Shown: positions 1 through 6,521 of the stretch, in pieces
Numbering within the stretch: position 1 is the stretch's first letter
Layout: each line of letters starts with the position of its first letter
NCBI GenBank assembly: GCA_035493195.1
Contig: DATJIM010000413.1
Location: 1-11,870, forward strand
DNA: 11,870 bases
Direction of reading: 5' to 3'
From: Schlegelella_A sp035493195
Lineage (GTDB): Bacteria; Pseudomonadota; Gammaproteobacteria; Burkholderiales; Burkholderiaceae_C
Position numbers and translations under genes: made by a program
The notes under the pieces: model-generated
What the model was told of the DNA's origin: nothing
Databases searched by the model: none
The model's input: the letters and a program-made list of their open reading frames with translations, nothing else

Positions 1-703
1 GGATCGCCTCGCTGCGCTCGATCTTGGCGATCATGAGCGGCTTGTGTCGCCACTGTTCGCCGGCGACGTTGCCGAGCTGGCGCGCCATCTCCATGTCGGT
101 CGCGCTCTTCGGAAAGCTCACCGCGAGGTACTCGCACTGGATCGACATCGCCACCTTGATGTCCTCCATGTCCTTGGCGGTGAGCGCCGGCGCGGTGAGT
201 CCGCCGCCGGCCTTGTTGATGCCCTTGTTGTTCGACAGCTCGCCACCGACGACGACTGTCGTGTGGACCTGCTCGCCGCGCACCGCGTCGACGGTGAGGC
301 GGAGCAGCCCGTCGTTGAGGAGCAGCGTGTCGCCGGGGCGGACGTCGCGCGGCAGCTCCTTGTAGTCGAGGCCGACGCACGCGCTCGTCCCCGGCTCGGT
401 GCGCCCGGCGTCGAGGACGAGCTTGCTGCCCGCCTCGAGCGTCGTCCTGCCGTTCTCGATCTTGCCGACGCGGATCTTCGGACCTTGCAGGTCGGCCATG
501 ATCGCGACCTCCTTGCCGACCTTGGCGGCGACCTCGCGGATCAGCGTCGCGCGGTCGATGTGGTCCTGCGCCGTGCCGTGCGAGAAGTTGAGGCGCATCA
601 CGTCGACGCCGGCACGGATCATCCGCTCGAGCACCTCCGCGCTGCTCGAGGCCGGACCGAGCGTGGCGACGATCTTGGTCGCGCGAACCGAAGCGTCGCT
701 CAT
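1..703 (-). CDS. pyk: Pyruvate kinase, N-terminal 234 residues (3' part outside window)
   Basis: Pyruvate kinase transfers phosphate from phosphoenolpyruvate to ADP, giving pyruvate and ATP in the cytoplasm at the end of glycolysis. The reading frame is open from the ATG at 703 to the left edge of the window. Visible signatures are TKIVATLGPAS near the N terminus, MRLNFSHG (residues 36-43, with the substrate-binding Arg), ADLQGPKIRVG (70-80), a B-domain stretch with LLLNDG (127-132), AVSFPKSATD (194-203), and the active-site IAKIE (225-229) close to the edge. The family is usually about 470-480 residues, so about half is missing only because the window ends. A GAGGG Shine-Dalgarno at 711-715 sits 7 nt before the ATG and supports this start. 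It lies 76 bp downstream of pgk on the same strand, so the two are probably one operon. Confidence 0.97.
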   Translation of the reverse strand, partial: MSDASVRATKIVATLGPASSSAEVLERMIRAGVDVMRLNFSHGTAQDHIDRATLIREVAAKVGKEVAIMADLQGPKIRVGKIENGRTTLEAGSKLVLDAGRTEPGTSACVGLDYKELPRDVRPGDTLLLNDGLLRLTVDAVRGEQVHTTVVVGGELSNNKGINKAGGGLTAPALTAKDMEDIKVAMSIQCEYLAVSFPKSATDMEMARQLGNVAGEQWRHKPLMIAKIERSEAI

Positions 704-748
704 CGGTGCACCCTCGGCCTGCGGCCGGTCTCGCCGAGCGGGACGGAG

Positions 749-764
749 CGCTCCCTTCGGAGCG
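749..764 (-). promoter_or_regulatory. Intercistronic hairpin between pgk and pyk
   Basis: In the 76 bp gap, CGCTCC (749-754) and GGAGCG (759-764) form a perfect 6-bp stem with a 4-nt loop. The palindrome GAGCGCTC also occurs twice, at 746-753 and at 774-781, where it overlaps the pgk stop. No T-run follows on the minus strand, so a true terminator is unlikely. An mRNA-stability or processing element that sets the pgk:pyk ratio is possible but is only inference. In DNA this rich in GC, short stems also arise by chance. Confidence 0.25.
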
Positions 765-779
765 GCCGTGCGAGAGCGC

Positions 780-1988
780 TCATTCGCCGCGTCCGCCGTC
801 GCGAGCGCGCCGCTCGAGGATCTCGAGCGCCGGCAGCGTCTTGCCCTCGAGCACCTCGAGGAACGCGCCGCCACCGGTCGAGATGTAGTCGATGTCGGCT
901 GCGACGCCGTACTTCGCGATTGCCGCCAGCGTGTCGCCGCCGCCGGCGAGGCTGTACGCCGGCGAGCGCGCGATCGCGCGCGCGATCGTCTCCGTGCCGT
1001 GCCCGAACGCGTCGATCTCGAAGACACCGACCGGGCCGTTCCAGACGATCGTTCCGGCCGCGTGCAGGATCGTCGCGAGCTGGTCGGCGCTCTTCGGGCC
1101 GATGTCGAGAATCAGGTCGTCGCCCGCGACAGCGTCGACGTCCTTCGTGGTCGCCGCGGCGTCGGCCTTCAGCTCTTTCGCGACGACGACGTCGCTCGGC
1201 AACGGCACGTCGGCGCCGCGCGCGCGCATCGCCGCGATCACCGCGCGCGCTTCGTCGACCAACGCCGGCTCGGCGAGGCTGTTCCCGATCGCCTTCCCCT
1301 CGGCGAGCAGGAACGTGTTGGCGATGCCGCCGCCGACGACCAGGCGGTCGACGTTCTTCGCCAGGCTCTGCAGGATGGCGAGCTTGGTCGAGACCTTCGA
1401 GCCGGCGACGATCGCGACGAGGGGACGCTGGGGCGCAGCGAGCGCCTTCGTGATCGCGTCGATCTCGGCGGAGAGCAGAGGCCCCGCGCATGCGACCGGA
1501 GCGAACTCGGCGATGCCGTAGGTCGACGCCTCGGCGCGGTGCGCCGTGCCGAACGCGTCGTTGACGAAGACGTCGCACAACGCCGCCATCTTCTTGGCGA
1601 GCGTCGGATCGTTCTTCTTCTCCCCCTTGTTGAGACGACAGTTCTCGAGCACCACGACCTCGCCGGGAGCGACGTCGACACCGTCGACCCAGTTCACCCG
1701 CAGCGGCACGCTGCGACCGAGCAGCTCGCCGAGGCGCGCAGCGACGGGAGCGAGCGTGTCCTCGGGCTTGGGCTCGCCTTCGGTCGGCCGGCCGAGGTGC
1801 GACGTCACCATCACCGCCGCGCCGGCGCGAAGCGCCATCTCGATGCACGGCACCGAGGCGCGGATCCGCGTGTCCTCGGTGATGCGGCCGGCGTCGTCCT
1901 GCGGGACGTTGAGGTCGGCGCGGATGAAGACGCGGCGACCTGCCACCCGACCGGCGGCGACGAGGTCTGCGAAGCGAAGGACGTTCAT
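780..1988 (-). CDS. pgk: Phosphoglycerate kinase
   Basis: Phosphoglycerate kinase interconverts 1,3-bisphosphoglycerate plus ADP and 3-phosphoglycerate plus ATP in the cytoplasm. The product is 402 residues, the normal size. Motifs in order: the family signature RADLNVP (23-29), HLGRP (64-68) for the phosphoglycerate side, LENCR (114-118), FVNDAFGTAHR (141-151), VAGSKVSTKL (194-203), WNGPVGVFE (316-324), GGGDT (349-353) and STGGGAF (370-376) for nucleotide binding. The start is taken as the ATG at 1988, giving MNVLRFADL. A TTG two codons upstream (1994) is in frame but less likely. Neither start has a Shine-Dalgarno at normal spacing; see the separate entry on the upstream mini-ORF. pyk follows 76 bp downstream. 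In many betaproteobacteria pgk sits in a gap-pgk-pyk-fba cluster; here pgk is the first gene, with an unrelated gene divergent from it. Confidence 0.98.
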   Translation of the reverse strand: MNVLRFADLVAAGRVAGRRVFIRADLNVPQDDAGRITEDTRIRASVPCIEMALRAGAAVMVTSHLGRPTEGEPKPEDTLAPVAARLGELLGRSVPLRVNWVDGVDVAPGEVVVLENCRLNKGEKKNDPTLAKKMAALCDVFVNDAFGTAHRAEASTYGIAEFAPVACAGPLLSAEIDAITKALAAPQRPLVAIVAGSKVSTKLAILQSLAKNVDRLVVGGGIANTFLLAEGKAIGNSLAEPALVDEARAVIAAMRARGADVPLPSDVVVAKELKADAAATTKDVDAVAGDDLILDIGPKSADQLATILHAAGTIVWNGPVGVFEIDAFGHGTETIARAIARSPAYSLAGGGDTLAAIAKYGVAADIDYISTGGGAFLEVLEGKTLPALEILERRARDGGRGE

Positions 1989-2005
1989 GCGCAAAAGTCG
2001 CGCAT
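1985..2005 (-). promoter_or_regulatory. Upstream mini-ORF and start-codon hairpin in the pgk leader
   Basis: On the minus strand a strong AAGGAG (2017-2022) is followed, after 11 nt, by an ATG at 2005 that opens a 6-codon frame (MRDFCA). Its TGA (1987-1985) overlaps the pgk ATG (1988-1986) as ATGA. The same bases form a perfect inverted repeat: ATGCGC (2005-2000) pairs with GCGCAT (1992-1987) across a 7-nt loop, covering most of the pgk start codon. This is directly visible. The inference is that ribosomes finishing the mini-ORF open the hairpin and restart at pgk, which lacks its own Shine-Dalgarno. A competing reading is that TAAAAT (2009-2004) is a -10 box. Transcription would then start near 1997, and pgk would have a leader of about 9 nt without the AAGGAG. 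Confidence 0.35.
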
Positions 2006-2092
2006 TTTACGGGCCGCTCCTTCCCGACGACCGGTTCACCCCATCGGCGCGCGCGGCACGTTCCACACCCGACCGGCCGCGCTGCGGCCGCC

Positions 2093-2097
2093 AGGAG
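2093..2097 (+). promoter_or_regulatory. Ribosome-binding site of the VIT/vWA protein gene
   Basis: AGGAG lies 5 nt before the ATG at 2103. It decides the start, because the reading frame stays open far upstream (from 399) through the antisense of pgk and pyk. The signal peptide begins directly at this ATG, which agrees. Confidence 0.7.
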
Positions 2098-2102
2098 CTC
2101 GC

Positions 2103-5100
2103 ATGCGTGCCATCTCGTCCCCTCCCGTCTCCGTTCGCCGCGCCGCGCGCGTGGCCTTCGCCATCGCGGCGTTCGCGGTCGCCTGCGCAGGCGCGACGCT
2201 CGCGTTCGCGCAGCCGTCGCCGCCGATCGCGCAGCCGGCGGCGCCGCCGATCTGGCGACCTCCGGTGCTGCAGGTGCAAGGCGCCGAGCAGCCGATCCGG
2301 CTGGCGTCGCTGCAGGTCGACGTCGAGGTGAGCGGCGGCGCAGCGCAGACGCGCGTGCAGATGGTCTTCTTCAACCCGAACTCGCGCATCCTCGAAGGAA
2401 AGCTGCAGTTCCCGCTCGCCGCCGGCCAGGTCGTGAGCGGCTTCGCGCTCGACGTCGACGGCAAGCTGCGCGCAGCGGTTCCCGTCGAGAAGGCGCGCGC
2501 ACAGCAGGTCTTCGAGGACATCGCGCGGCGCCGCGTCGATCCGGGCCTGCTCGAGACGACGATCGGCAACAACTACGAGCTGCGCATCTATCCGCTCATG
2601 CCGGGGCGGACGCGCACGGTCGAGTTGCGCATCGTCGAGCCGGCGTCGTCGCGGCTCCAGATCCCGGTCGCGTATGCCGAGCGCGTCGAGCATCTCGCGC
2701 TCGCGCTGCGCGTTCCCGGCGCGGCGGCCGTGCCCGAGCTCGTCGCGCCTGCAGCGTTGGGCTTGCGCTTCGAGCGCGCGCCGGGCGGCGGCTACGTTGC
2801 GCAGACGACGCTCGCCGACGCGGCGCTGCCGAAGGAGCCGATCGCGCTGCGCGTGCCGACCGGCGCCGGCGCCGCGGTCGCGGTCGAGCCACGCGGCGGC
2901 GACGTCTATTTCACGCTCGAGCTCCCGGTGCCGCAACGGAGCGCACCGCGAAAGCTGCCGAAGAGCGTGCAGATCGTCTGGGACGCCTCGGGCTCCGGCG
3001 CGCGGCGCCGGATCGACCGCGAGCTCGCCCTGCTCGACGCCTACTTCGCGGCGGTGCGAGACACGAGCGTGACGCTGGTCCGCGTCGCCGACGTCGCCGC
3101 GCGGCCGCAGACGTTCGCGGTCCGCGCCGGCGACTGGCGCGCGCTGCGTCGCGCGCTCGAGACCACGGTGTACGACGGTGCGAGCAACCTCGGCGCGGTC
3201 CGCCACGACGGCGTCTCGCAGGAAGCGCTCTGGTTCAGCGACGGCCTCGCCAACTACGGCGCGCCATGGCGGCTGTCATTCCCGGTGCCGGTCTACGCGA
3301 TCAACAGCGCGACCAGCAGCGACCCGGCGGCTCTGCAGGCGCTCGCCGACGCGAGCGGCGGCCGCAGCATCGACCTGCAGACCGCGACGCGCCAGGGTGC
3401 CGTCGACGCGCTGCTCAGGCGCGGCAGCGAGCTCGTCGCGATCGACGCCGTCGGCGCGCGCGACATCGTCGTCGAGTCGCAGAGCGTTGCCTCGGGTCGG
3501 CTCGTCGCCGCCGGCATCCTCAGCGGCGATTCCGCCGAGGTCACCGTGCGCGTTCGCGACGCCGGCGGCGCGGTGACGACGTGCGTCGTCCGGGTGAAGG
3601 CGCGCGGGGCGGTGTCAAGCCTCGCGGCGCTGCAATGGGCGCGCCTCACGCTGGCGTCGCTCGAAGGCGAGGCGCGCACCAACAAGGTCCGCATCCGCGA
3701 GATCGGCAAGCGCTTCGGCATCGCGACGCGCGAGACGTCGCTGCTCGTCCTCGAGCAGGTCGACGACTATGTCCGCAACGAGATCGAGCCGCCGAGCGAA
3801 TTGCGCGCCGCGTACGACCGCATCGCCGCGACGGTCGCGAAGCGCCGCGCCGCGAGCGACGCCGAGCGGCTGGCGCAGGTCGTGCGCCGCTTCGAGGCAC
3901 GCGTCGCGTGGTGGAACCGCGACTTCCCGAAGGGCGACGCGCCGCTGCCGCTCGCGATCGCGAAGGCACAGCCGGCGACGACCGATGCGGTCGGCGCGCT
4001 CTCGGCGCCGCAGGAGGTGTTCCGGCAGCAGGCGCAGCGCAACGACGTGCTGCGCGAGAACAAGGACGAGCGCGCCGCGGCGCGGAAGCCGAGCGCGATG
4101 TCCGAAGAACGCGCGCGCGCGCCGAGCGCATCGCCGGTGCCGGCGGCCCCGCCAGCGGCGGAGATGCAGTTCGCGGCCCGCGAGGGTTCCGACCGCGACG
4201 CCGGCGCGGCCAACGCGCGGGCGAAGAAGACGGTCGCAGGCGCCGGGAACGAATCGACGTCGATCGCGATCGCGCTGACGCCGGCGGCGAACGCGAGCGC
4301 GGCGATCCAGCGCCTGCACGACGCGCGCCGCGACGAATGGACGCGCATCTACCTCGACGAGCGGCGCGCAAACGAAACGAACGTCGGCTTCTTCCTCGAC
4401 GTCGCCGACTTCTTCCTCGCCAAGAACGACCCCGAGCTGCGCGCACAAGGTCTGCGCGCGCTCTCGAACCTCGCCGAGCTCGACCTGCAGAACCGCCAGG
4501 TCCTGCGCCTGCTCGCGTATCGGCTGCAGCAGGCCGGCGAGACAGATGCGGCGCTGCCGATCCTCGAGCGCGTGGTCGAGCTCGCGCCGAACGAGCCGCA
4601 GTCGTACCGCGACCTCGGCCTCGCGCTCGCCGACGCCGGCCAGCCTCAGCAGGCCGTCGACCGCCTCTACAAGGTCGTGACCGGCGCGTGGGACGCACGC
4701 TTCGCCGACATCGAGCTGATCGCGCTCACCGAGTTGAACGCGGTCGTCGACAAGGCGCGTCGCGACGGGAAGGCGGTCGACACGAGCGCGGTCGACGCAC
4801 GGCTGCTGAAGAACCTTCCGCTCGACGTTCGCGTCGTCCTCGCCTGGGACGCCGACAACACCGACGTCGACCTGCACGTCTTCGATCCGAACGGCGAGGA
4901 GGTCTATTACGGGCACAACCTCTCGTACCAGGGCGGAGCGATCACGCGCGACGCGACCGGCGGTTACGGCCCAGAGGAGTTCGCGCTCAAGGTCGCCAAG
5001 CCCGGCAAGTACCGCGTCGTCGCGAACTTCTTCGGCCACCGCCAGCAGGTGCTGACGACCGGAACCGGGCTGATGCTCTGGTTCTCGAGCGGCCACGGCA

Positions 5101-5198
5101 CCGCGGCGCAGCAGGACCGGCGAACGACGGTGCGGGTGAAGAGCGCGAGCGGCGAGCGCGTCGCGGTCGGCGAGTTCGAGGTGGTCGCGAAGCCGTGA
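2103..5198 (+). CDS. Exported VIT / von Willebrand A / TPR / DUF2135 multidomain protein
   Basis: A 1031-residue protein of unknown exact function, probably exported. Residues 1-36 look like a signal peptide: Arg-rich start, hydrophobic core AFAIAAFAVACAG, then AFA before QPS. VIT domain about 55-185, with LEGKLQFPL, EKARAQQVFEDI and NNYELRIYPLMPG. A vWA-like domain follows (about 287-430), with the metal-site motif DASGS (D294, S296, S298), DGASNLG (358-364, Ser where Thr is usual) and SDG (379-381). A low-complexity Ala/Arg/Pro linker spans about 610-735. TPR-like helices lie at about 784-851 (AELDLQNRQVLRLLAY; VVELAPNEPQSYRDLGLAL). The C terminus from about 905 is DUF2135/YfaP-like: AWDADNTDVDLHVFDPNGE, YYGHN, GYGPEE and PGKYRV. 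VIT plus vWA proteins bind partners through a divalent metal, so an envelope scaffold or adhesion role is inference. It is divergent from pgk and convergent with the lipoprotein gene. Confidence 0.9.
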   Translation: MRAISSPPVSVRRAARVAFAIAAFAVACAGATLAFAQPSPPIAQPAAPPIWRPPVLQVQGAEQPIRLASLQVDVEVSGGAAQTRVQMVFFNPNSRILEGKLQFPLAAGQVVSGFALDVDGKLRAAVPVEKARAQQVFEDIARRRVDPGLLETTIGNNYELRIYPLMPGRTRTVELRIVEPASSRLQIPVAYAERVEHLALALRVPGAAAVPELVAPAALGLRFERAPGGGYVAQTTLADAALPKEPIALRVPTGAGAAVAVEPRGGDVYFTLELPVPQRSAPRKLPKSVQIVWDASGSGARRRIDRELALLDAYFAAVRDTSVTLVRVADVAARPQTFAVRAGDWRALRRALETTVYDGASNLGAVRHDGVSQEALWFSDGLANYGAPWRLSFPVPVYAINSATSSDPAALQALADASGGRSIDLQTATRQGAVDALLRRGSELVAIDAVGARDIVVESQSVASGRLVAAGILSGDSAEVTVRVRDAGGAVTTCVVRVKARGAVSSLAALQWARLTLASLEGEARTNKVRIREIGKRFGIATRETSLLVLEQVDDYVRNEIEPPSELRAAYDRIAATVAKRRAASDAERLAQVVRRFEARVAWWNRDFPKGDAPLPLAIAKAQPATTDAVGALSAPQEVFRQQAQRNDVLRENKDERAAARKPSAMSEERARAPSASPVPAAPPAAEMQFAAREGSDRDAGAANARAKKTVAGAGNESTSIAIALTPAANASAAIQRLHDARRDEWTRIYLDERRANETNVGFFLDVADFFLAKNDPELRAQGLRALSNLAELDLQNRQVLRLLAYRLQQAGETDAALPILERVVELAPNEPQSYRDLGLALADAGQPQQAVDRLYKVVTGAWDARFADIELIALTELNAVVDKARRDGKAVDTSAVDARLLKNLPLDVRVVLAWDADNTDVDLHVFDPNGEEVYYGHNLSYQGGAITRDATGGYGPEEFALKVAKPGKYRVVANFFGHRQQVLTTGTGLMLWFSSGHGTAAQQDRRTTVRVKSASGERVAVGEFEVVAKP

Positions 5199-5226
5199 CG
5201 CGCCGGAGCGCCGTCGTCAGCGCGTC
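5197..5226. terminator. Weak inverted repeat at the convergent gene ends
   Basis: GACGCGC (5197-5203) and GCGCGTC (5220-5226) are perfect complements around a 16-nt loop. They straddle the 18 bp gap and overlap the stop codons of both convergent genes. The stem could slow polymerase from either side, but the loop is long and there is no T-run, so this is a low-confidence call. No better terminator is visible here. Confidence 0.18.
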
Positions 5227-5540
5227 TCGGCGGCGGCGCCCTTCGTGACCTGCGCGGCCTGGGCGGCGAGCTGGGGCGGCACCGGCTCGATCTTGTTCTC
5301 GCGCATGTAGTCGTTCATGTCGCGCCAGCCGGCGAAGACGGCGGCGCGGTCGGCCTTCTTGTAGATCGCGAAGCAGTCCTCGATCGCGCGGCCGGCGTGG
5401 CGGCACGCCGAGCCGATCGCCTTGCCGTCGGCCTCGCGCGCCGCGGCGACCTTCTCGGCCGACTCGATGCCGAGCATGTCGCAGCCGGCGACGAGCGAGA
5501 CGACGACGGCGCTGGCGAGGACGGCGGGGAGGCGCGGCAT
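5217..5540 (-). CDS. Small predicted lipoprotein of unknown function
   Basis: A 107-residue protein with a short lipoprotein signal: MPRLPAV, a hydrophobic stretch, then lipobox VAGC with Cys20 as the predicted acylated residue. Asp follows at +2 (CDM). In enterobacteria this residue keeps lipoproteins in the inner membrane, though the rule is less certain elsewhere. The mature part is short and charged, with two cysteines spaced CX9C (C46, C56; ACRHAGRAIEDC) that could form a disulfide in the periplasm. It then has the segment FAIYKKADRAAVFAGWRDMNDYM and a Pro/Ala/Gln-rich tail. It resembles small conserved betaproteobacterial hypothetical proteins, but I cannot name a function. It lies 59 bp downstream of htpX on the same strand and could be read through from it. 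The start context has no Shine-Dalgarno at normal spacing, only GAAGG some 20 nt away across a hairpin. Confidence 0.82.
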   Translation of the reverse strand: MPRLPAVLASAVVVSLVAGCDMLGIESAEKVAAAREADGKAIGSACRHAGRAIEDCFAIYKKADRAAVFAGWRDMNDYMRENKIEPVPPQLAAQAAQVTKGAAAETR

Positions 5541-5543
5541 GGC

Positions 5544-5562
5544 GGGCGGTGGAAGTCCGCCC
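5544..5562 (-). promoter_or_regulatory. Hairpin directly before the lipoprotein start codon
   Basis: GGGCGG and CCGCCC (5557-5562 paired with 5544-5549) form a perfect 6-bp stem with a 7-nt loop, ending 3 nt before the ATG at 5540. On the minus strand AGAAGG lies just before the stem. It is too far from the ATG in linear distance (about 22 nt) but would be near it if the stem folds. The stem is directly visible; any role in translation is inference. The 14-nt palindrome CGGCCGGCCGGCCG at 5570-5583 lies a little further upstream. Confidence 0.25.
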
Positions 5563-5599
5563 TTCTTTTCGGCCGGCCGGCCGCGAAGTTGAGCCCGCG

Positions 5600-6454
5600 T
5601 CAGCGCCCGGCCGCGCCCGCCATCGCGAGCAGCCGGGCGACGCGCTCCTCGGTCGACGGATGGGTCGAGAAGAGCGACGCGACGCCGCCGCCGTGGAGCG
5701 GGTTGACGATCATCATCTGCGCCGTCTGCGGGTTGCGCTCGGCGGCGATCAGCGGCGTCCCGCGCGCGTAGGCCTGGATCTTCTCGAGCGCCGACGCCAG
5801 CGCGCGCGGATCGCCCGACAGCTCGGCGCCGCCGCGGTCGGCCTCGAACTCGCGCGCGCGGCTGATCGCGAGCTGGATCAGGCTCGCCGCGAGCGGCGCG
5901 AGCAGCATGACGGCGAGGCCGGCGATCGGGTTCGCCGGCCGGCCTTCGCTGTCGCGGCCGCCGAACAGCATCGCGAAGTTGGCGAGCATCGAGATCGCGC
6001 CGGCCATCGTCGCGCTGATCGTCGAGATCAGGATGTCGCGGTGCGCGACGTGGGTGAGCTCGTGGGCCATGACGGCGCGCAGCTCGTTCGCGCTCAGCAC
6101 CTGCATGATCCCGGTCGTCGCCGCGACGGCGGCGTGCTCGGGGTTGCGGCCGGTCGCGAACGCGTTCGGCGCCGCCTCGTCGATGACGTAGACGCGCGGC
6201 ATCGGCAGCCCGGCGCGCTGCACCAGCTCGGCGATCATCCGATGGAACTGCGGCGCCGAGGTCTCGTCGACCTCGCGCGCGTTGTACATCTTGAGCACGA
6301 GCTTGTCGGAGAACCAGTAGCTGAAGAAGTTGAGGCCGAGCGCGATGAGCAGCGCAACCACCATGCCCTGGCGGCCGCCGACGTAGCCGCCGATCAGCAT
6401 GAAGAGGGCGGTGATCGCCGCCATCAGGACGGCGGTTTTCAGGAGGTTGAACAT
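5600..6454 (-). CDS. htpX: Membrane zinc metalloprotease HtpX (M48 family)
   Basis: HtpX is a membrane-bound zinc protease that helps remove misfolded inner-membrane proteins, with its active site on the cytoplasmic side. The product is 284 residues, close to the family norm of about 285-295. Two N-terminal membrane segments (about 5-25 and 30-48) precede the catalytic part. The zinc motif HELTH is at 131-135, inside AVMAHELTHVAHRD, and the third ligand region REFEADR is at 201-207 (E202 of the ExxxD pattern). Two further hydrophobic stretches lie at about 143-164 and 177-198. The C terminus has the usual FSTHPSTEERVARL (262-275). GAGGG (6465-6469) lies about 10 nt before the ATG at 6454 and fixes the start. 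The longer frame running back into fmt is not used. It follows fmt by 67 bp, as in many betaproteobacteria, where rsmB often comes next. Here the next gene is the small lipoprotein instead. Confidence 0.97.
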   Translation of the reverse strand: MFNLLKTAVLMAAITALFMLIGGYVGGRQGMVVALLIALGLNFFSYWFSDKLVLKMYNAREVDETSAPQFHRMIAELVQRAGLPMPRVYVIDEAAPNAFATGRNPEHAAVAATTGIMQVLSANELRAVMAHELTHVAHRDILISTISATMAGAISMLANFAMLFGGRDSEGRPANPIAGLAVMLLAPLAASLIQLAISRAREFEADRGGAELSGDPRALASALEKIQAYARGTPLIAAERNPQTAQMMIVNPLHGGGVASLFSTHPSTEERVARLLAMAGAAGR

Positions 6455-6473
6455 CGTCGTCGTTCCCTCGAGG

Positions 6474-6492
6474 CGACGCCTGGGCGGCGTCG
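6474..6492 (-). promoter_or_regulatory. Hairpin in the fmt-htpX gap, just before the htpX ribosome-binding site
   Basis: CGACGCC and GGCGTCG (6486-6492 paired with 6474-6480) form a perfect 7-bp stem with a 5-nt loop. It ends 4 nt before the htpX GAGGG. A second palindrome, GGCGGCGCCGCC, lies at 6503-6514, just after the fmt stop. No T-run follows, so these are more likely processing or stability structures, or chance, than a terminator. Confidence 0.25.
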
Positions 6493-6521
6493 GTCCGAAG
6501 ATGGCGGCGCCGCCGCGGAGT

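Noticed and set aside
44..1453. 469-residue open frame on the plus strand, antisense to pyk and pgk
   Set aside because: It is composed mostly of Arg, Ala and Asp in low-complexity runs, with no family motifs, and both real enzymes lie on the opposite strand. Very high third-position GC removes stop codons from the other frames.
399..2102. In-frame extension of the VIT/vWA gene upstream of 2103, giving a 1599-residue frame
   Set aside because: The extension is antisense to pyk and pgk and has no motifs. AGGAG at 2093 and a signal peptide starting at 2103 mark the real start.
3900..4270. Possible frameshift or gene boundary in the low-complexity linker of the VIT/vWA protein
   Set aside because: The frame stays open through the linker with the same codon bias as the flanks, and clear TPR and DUF2135 sequence follows in the same frame.
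3615..5096. 493-residue minus-strand frame opposite the VIT/vWA gene
   Set aside because: It is an antisense mirror of a high-GC gene, with repetitive Arg/Val/Asp/Leu composition and no start context. The plus-strand protein has clear domains.
3266..5248. 660-residue plus-strand frame inside the VIT/vWA gene
   Set aside because: It is Arg-rich shadow translation of the real frame and contains no recognisable domain.
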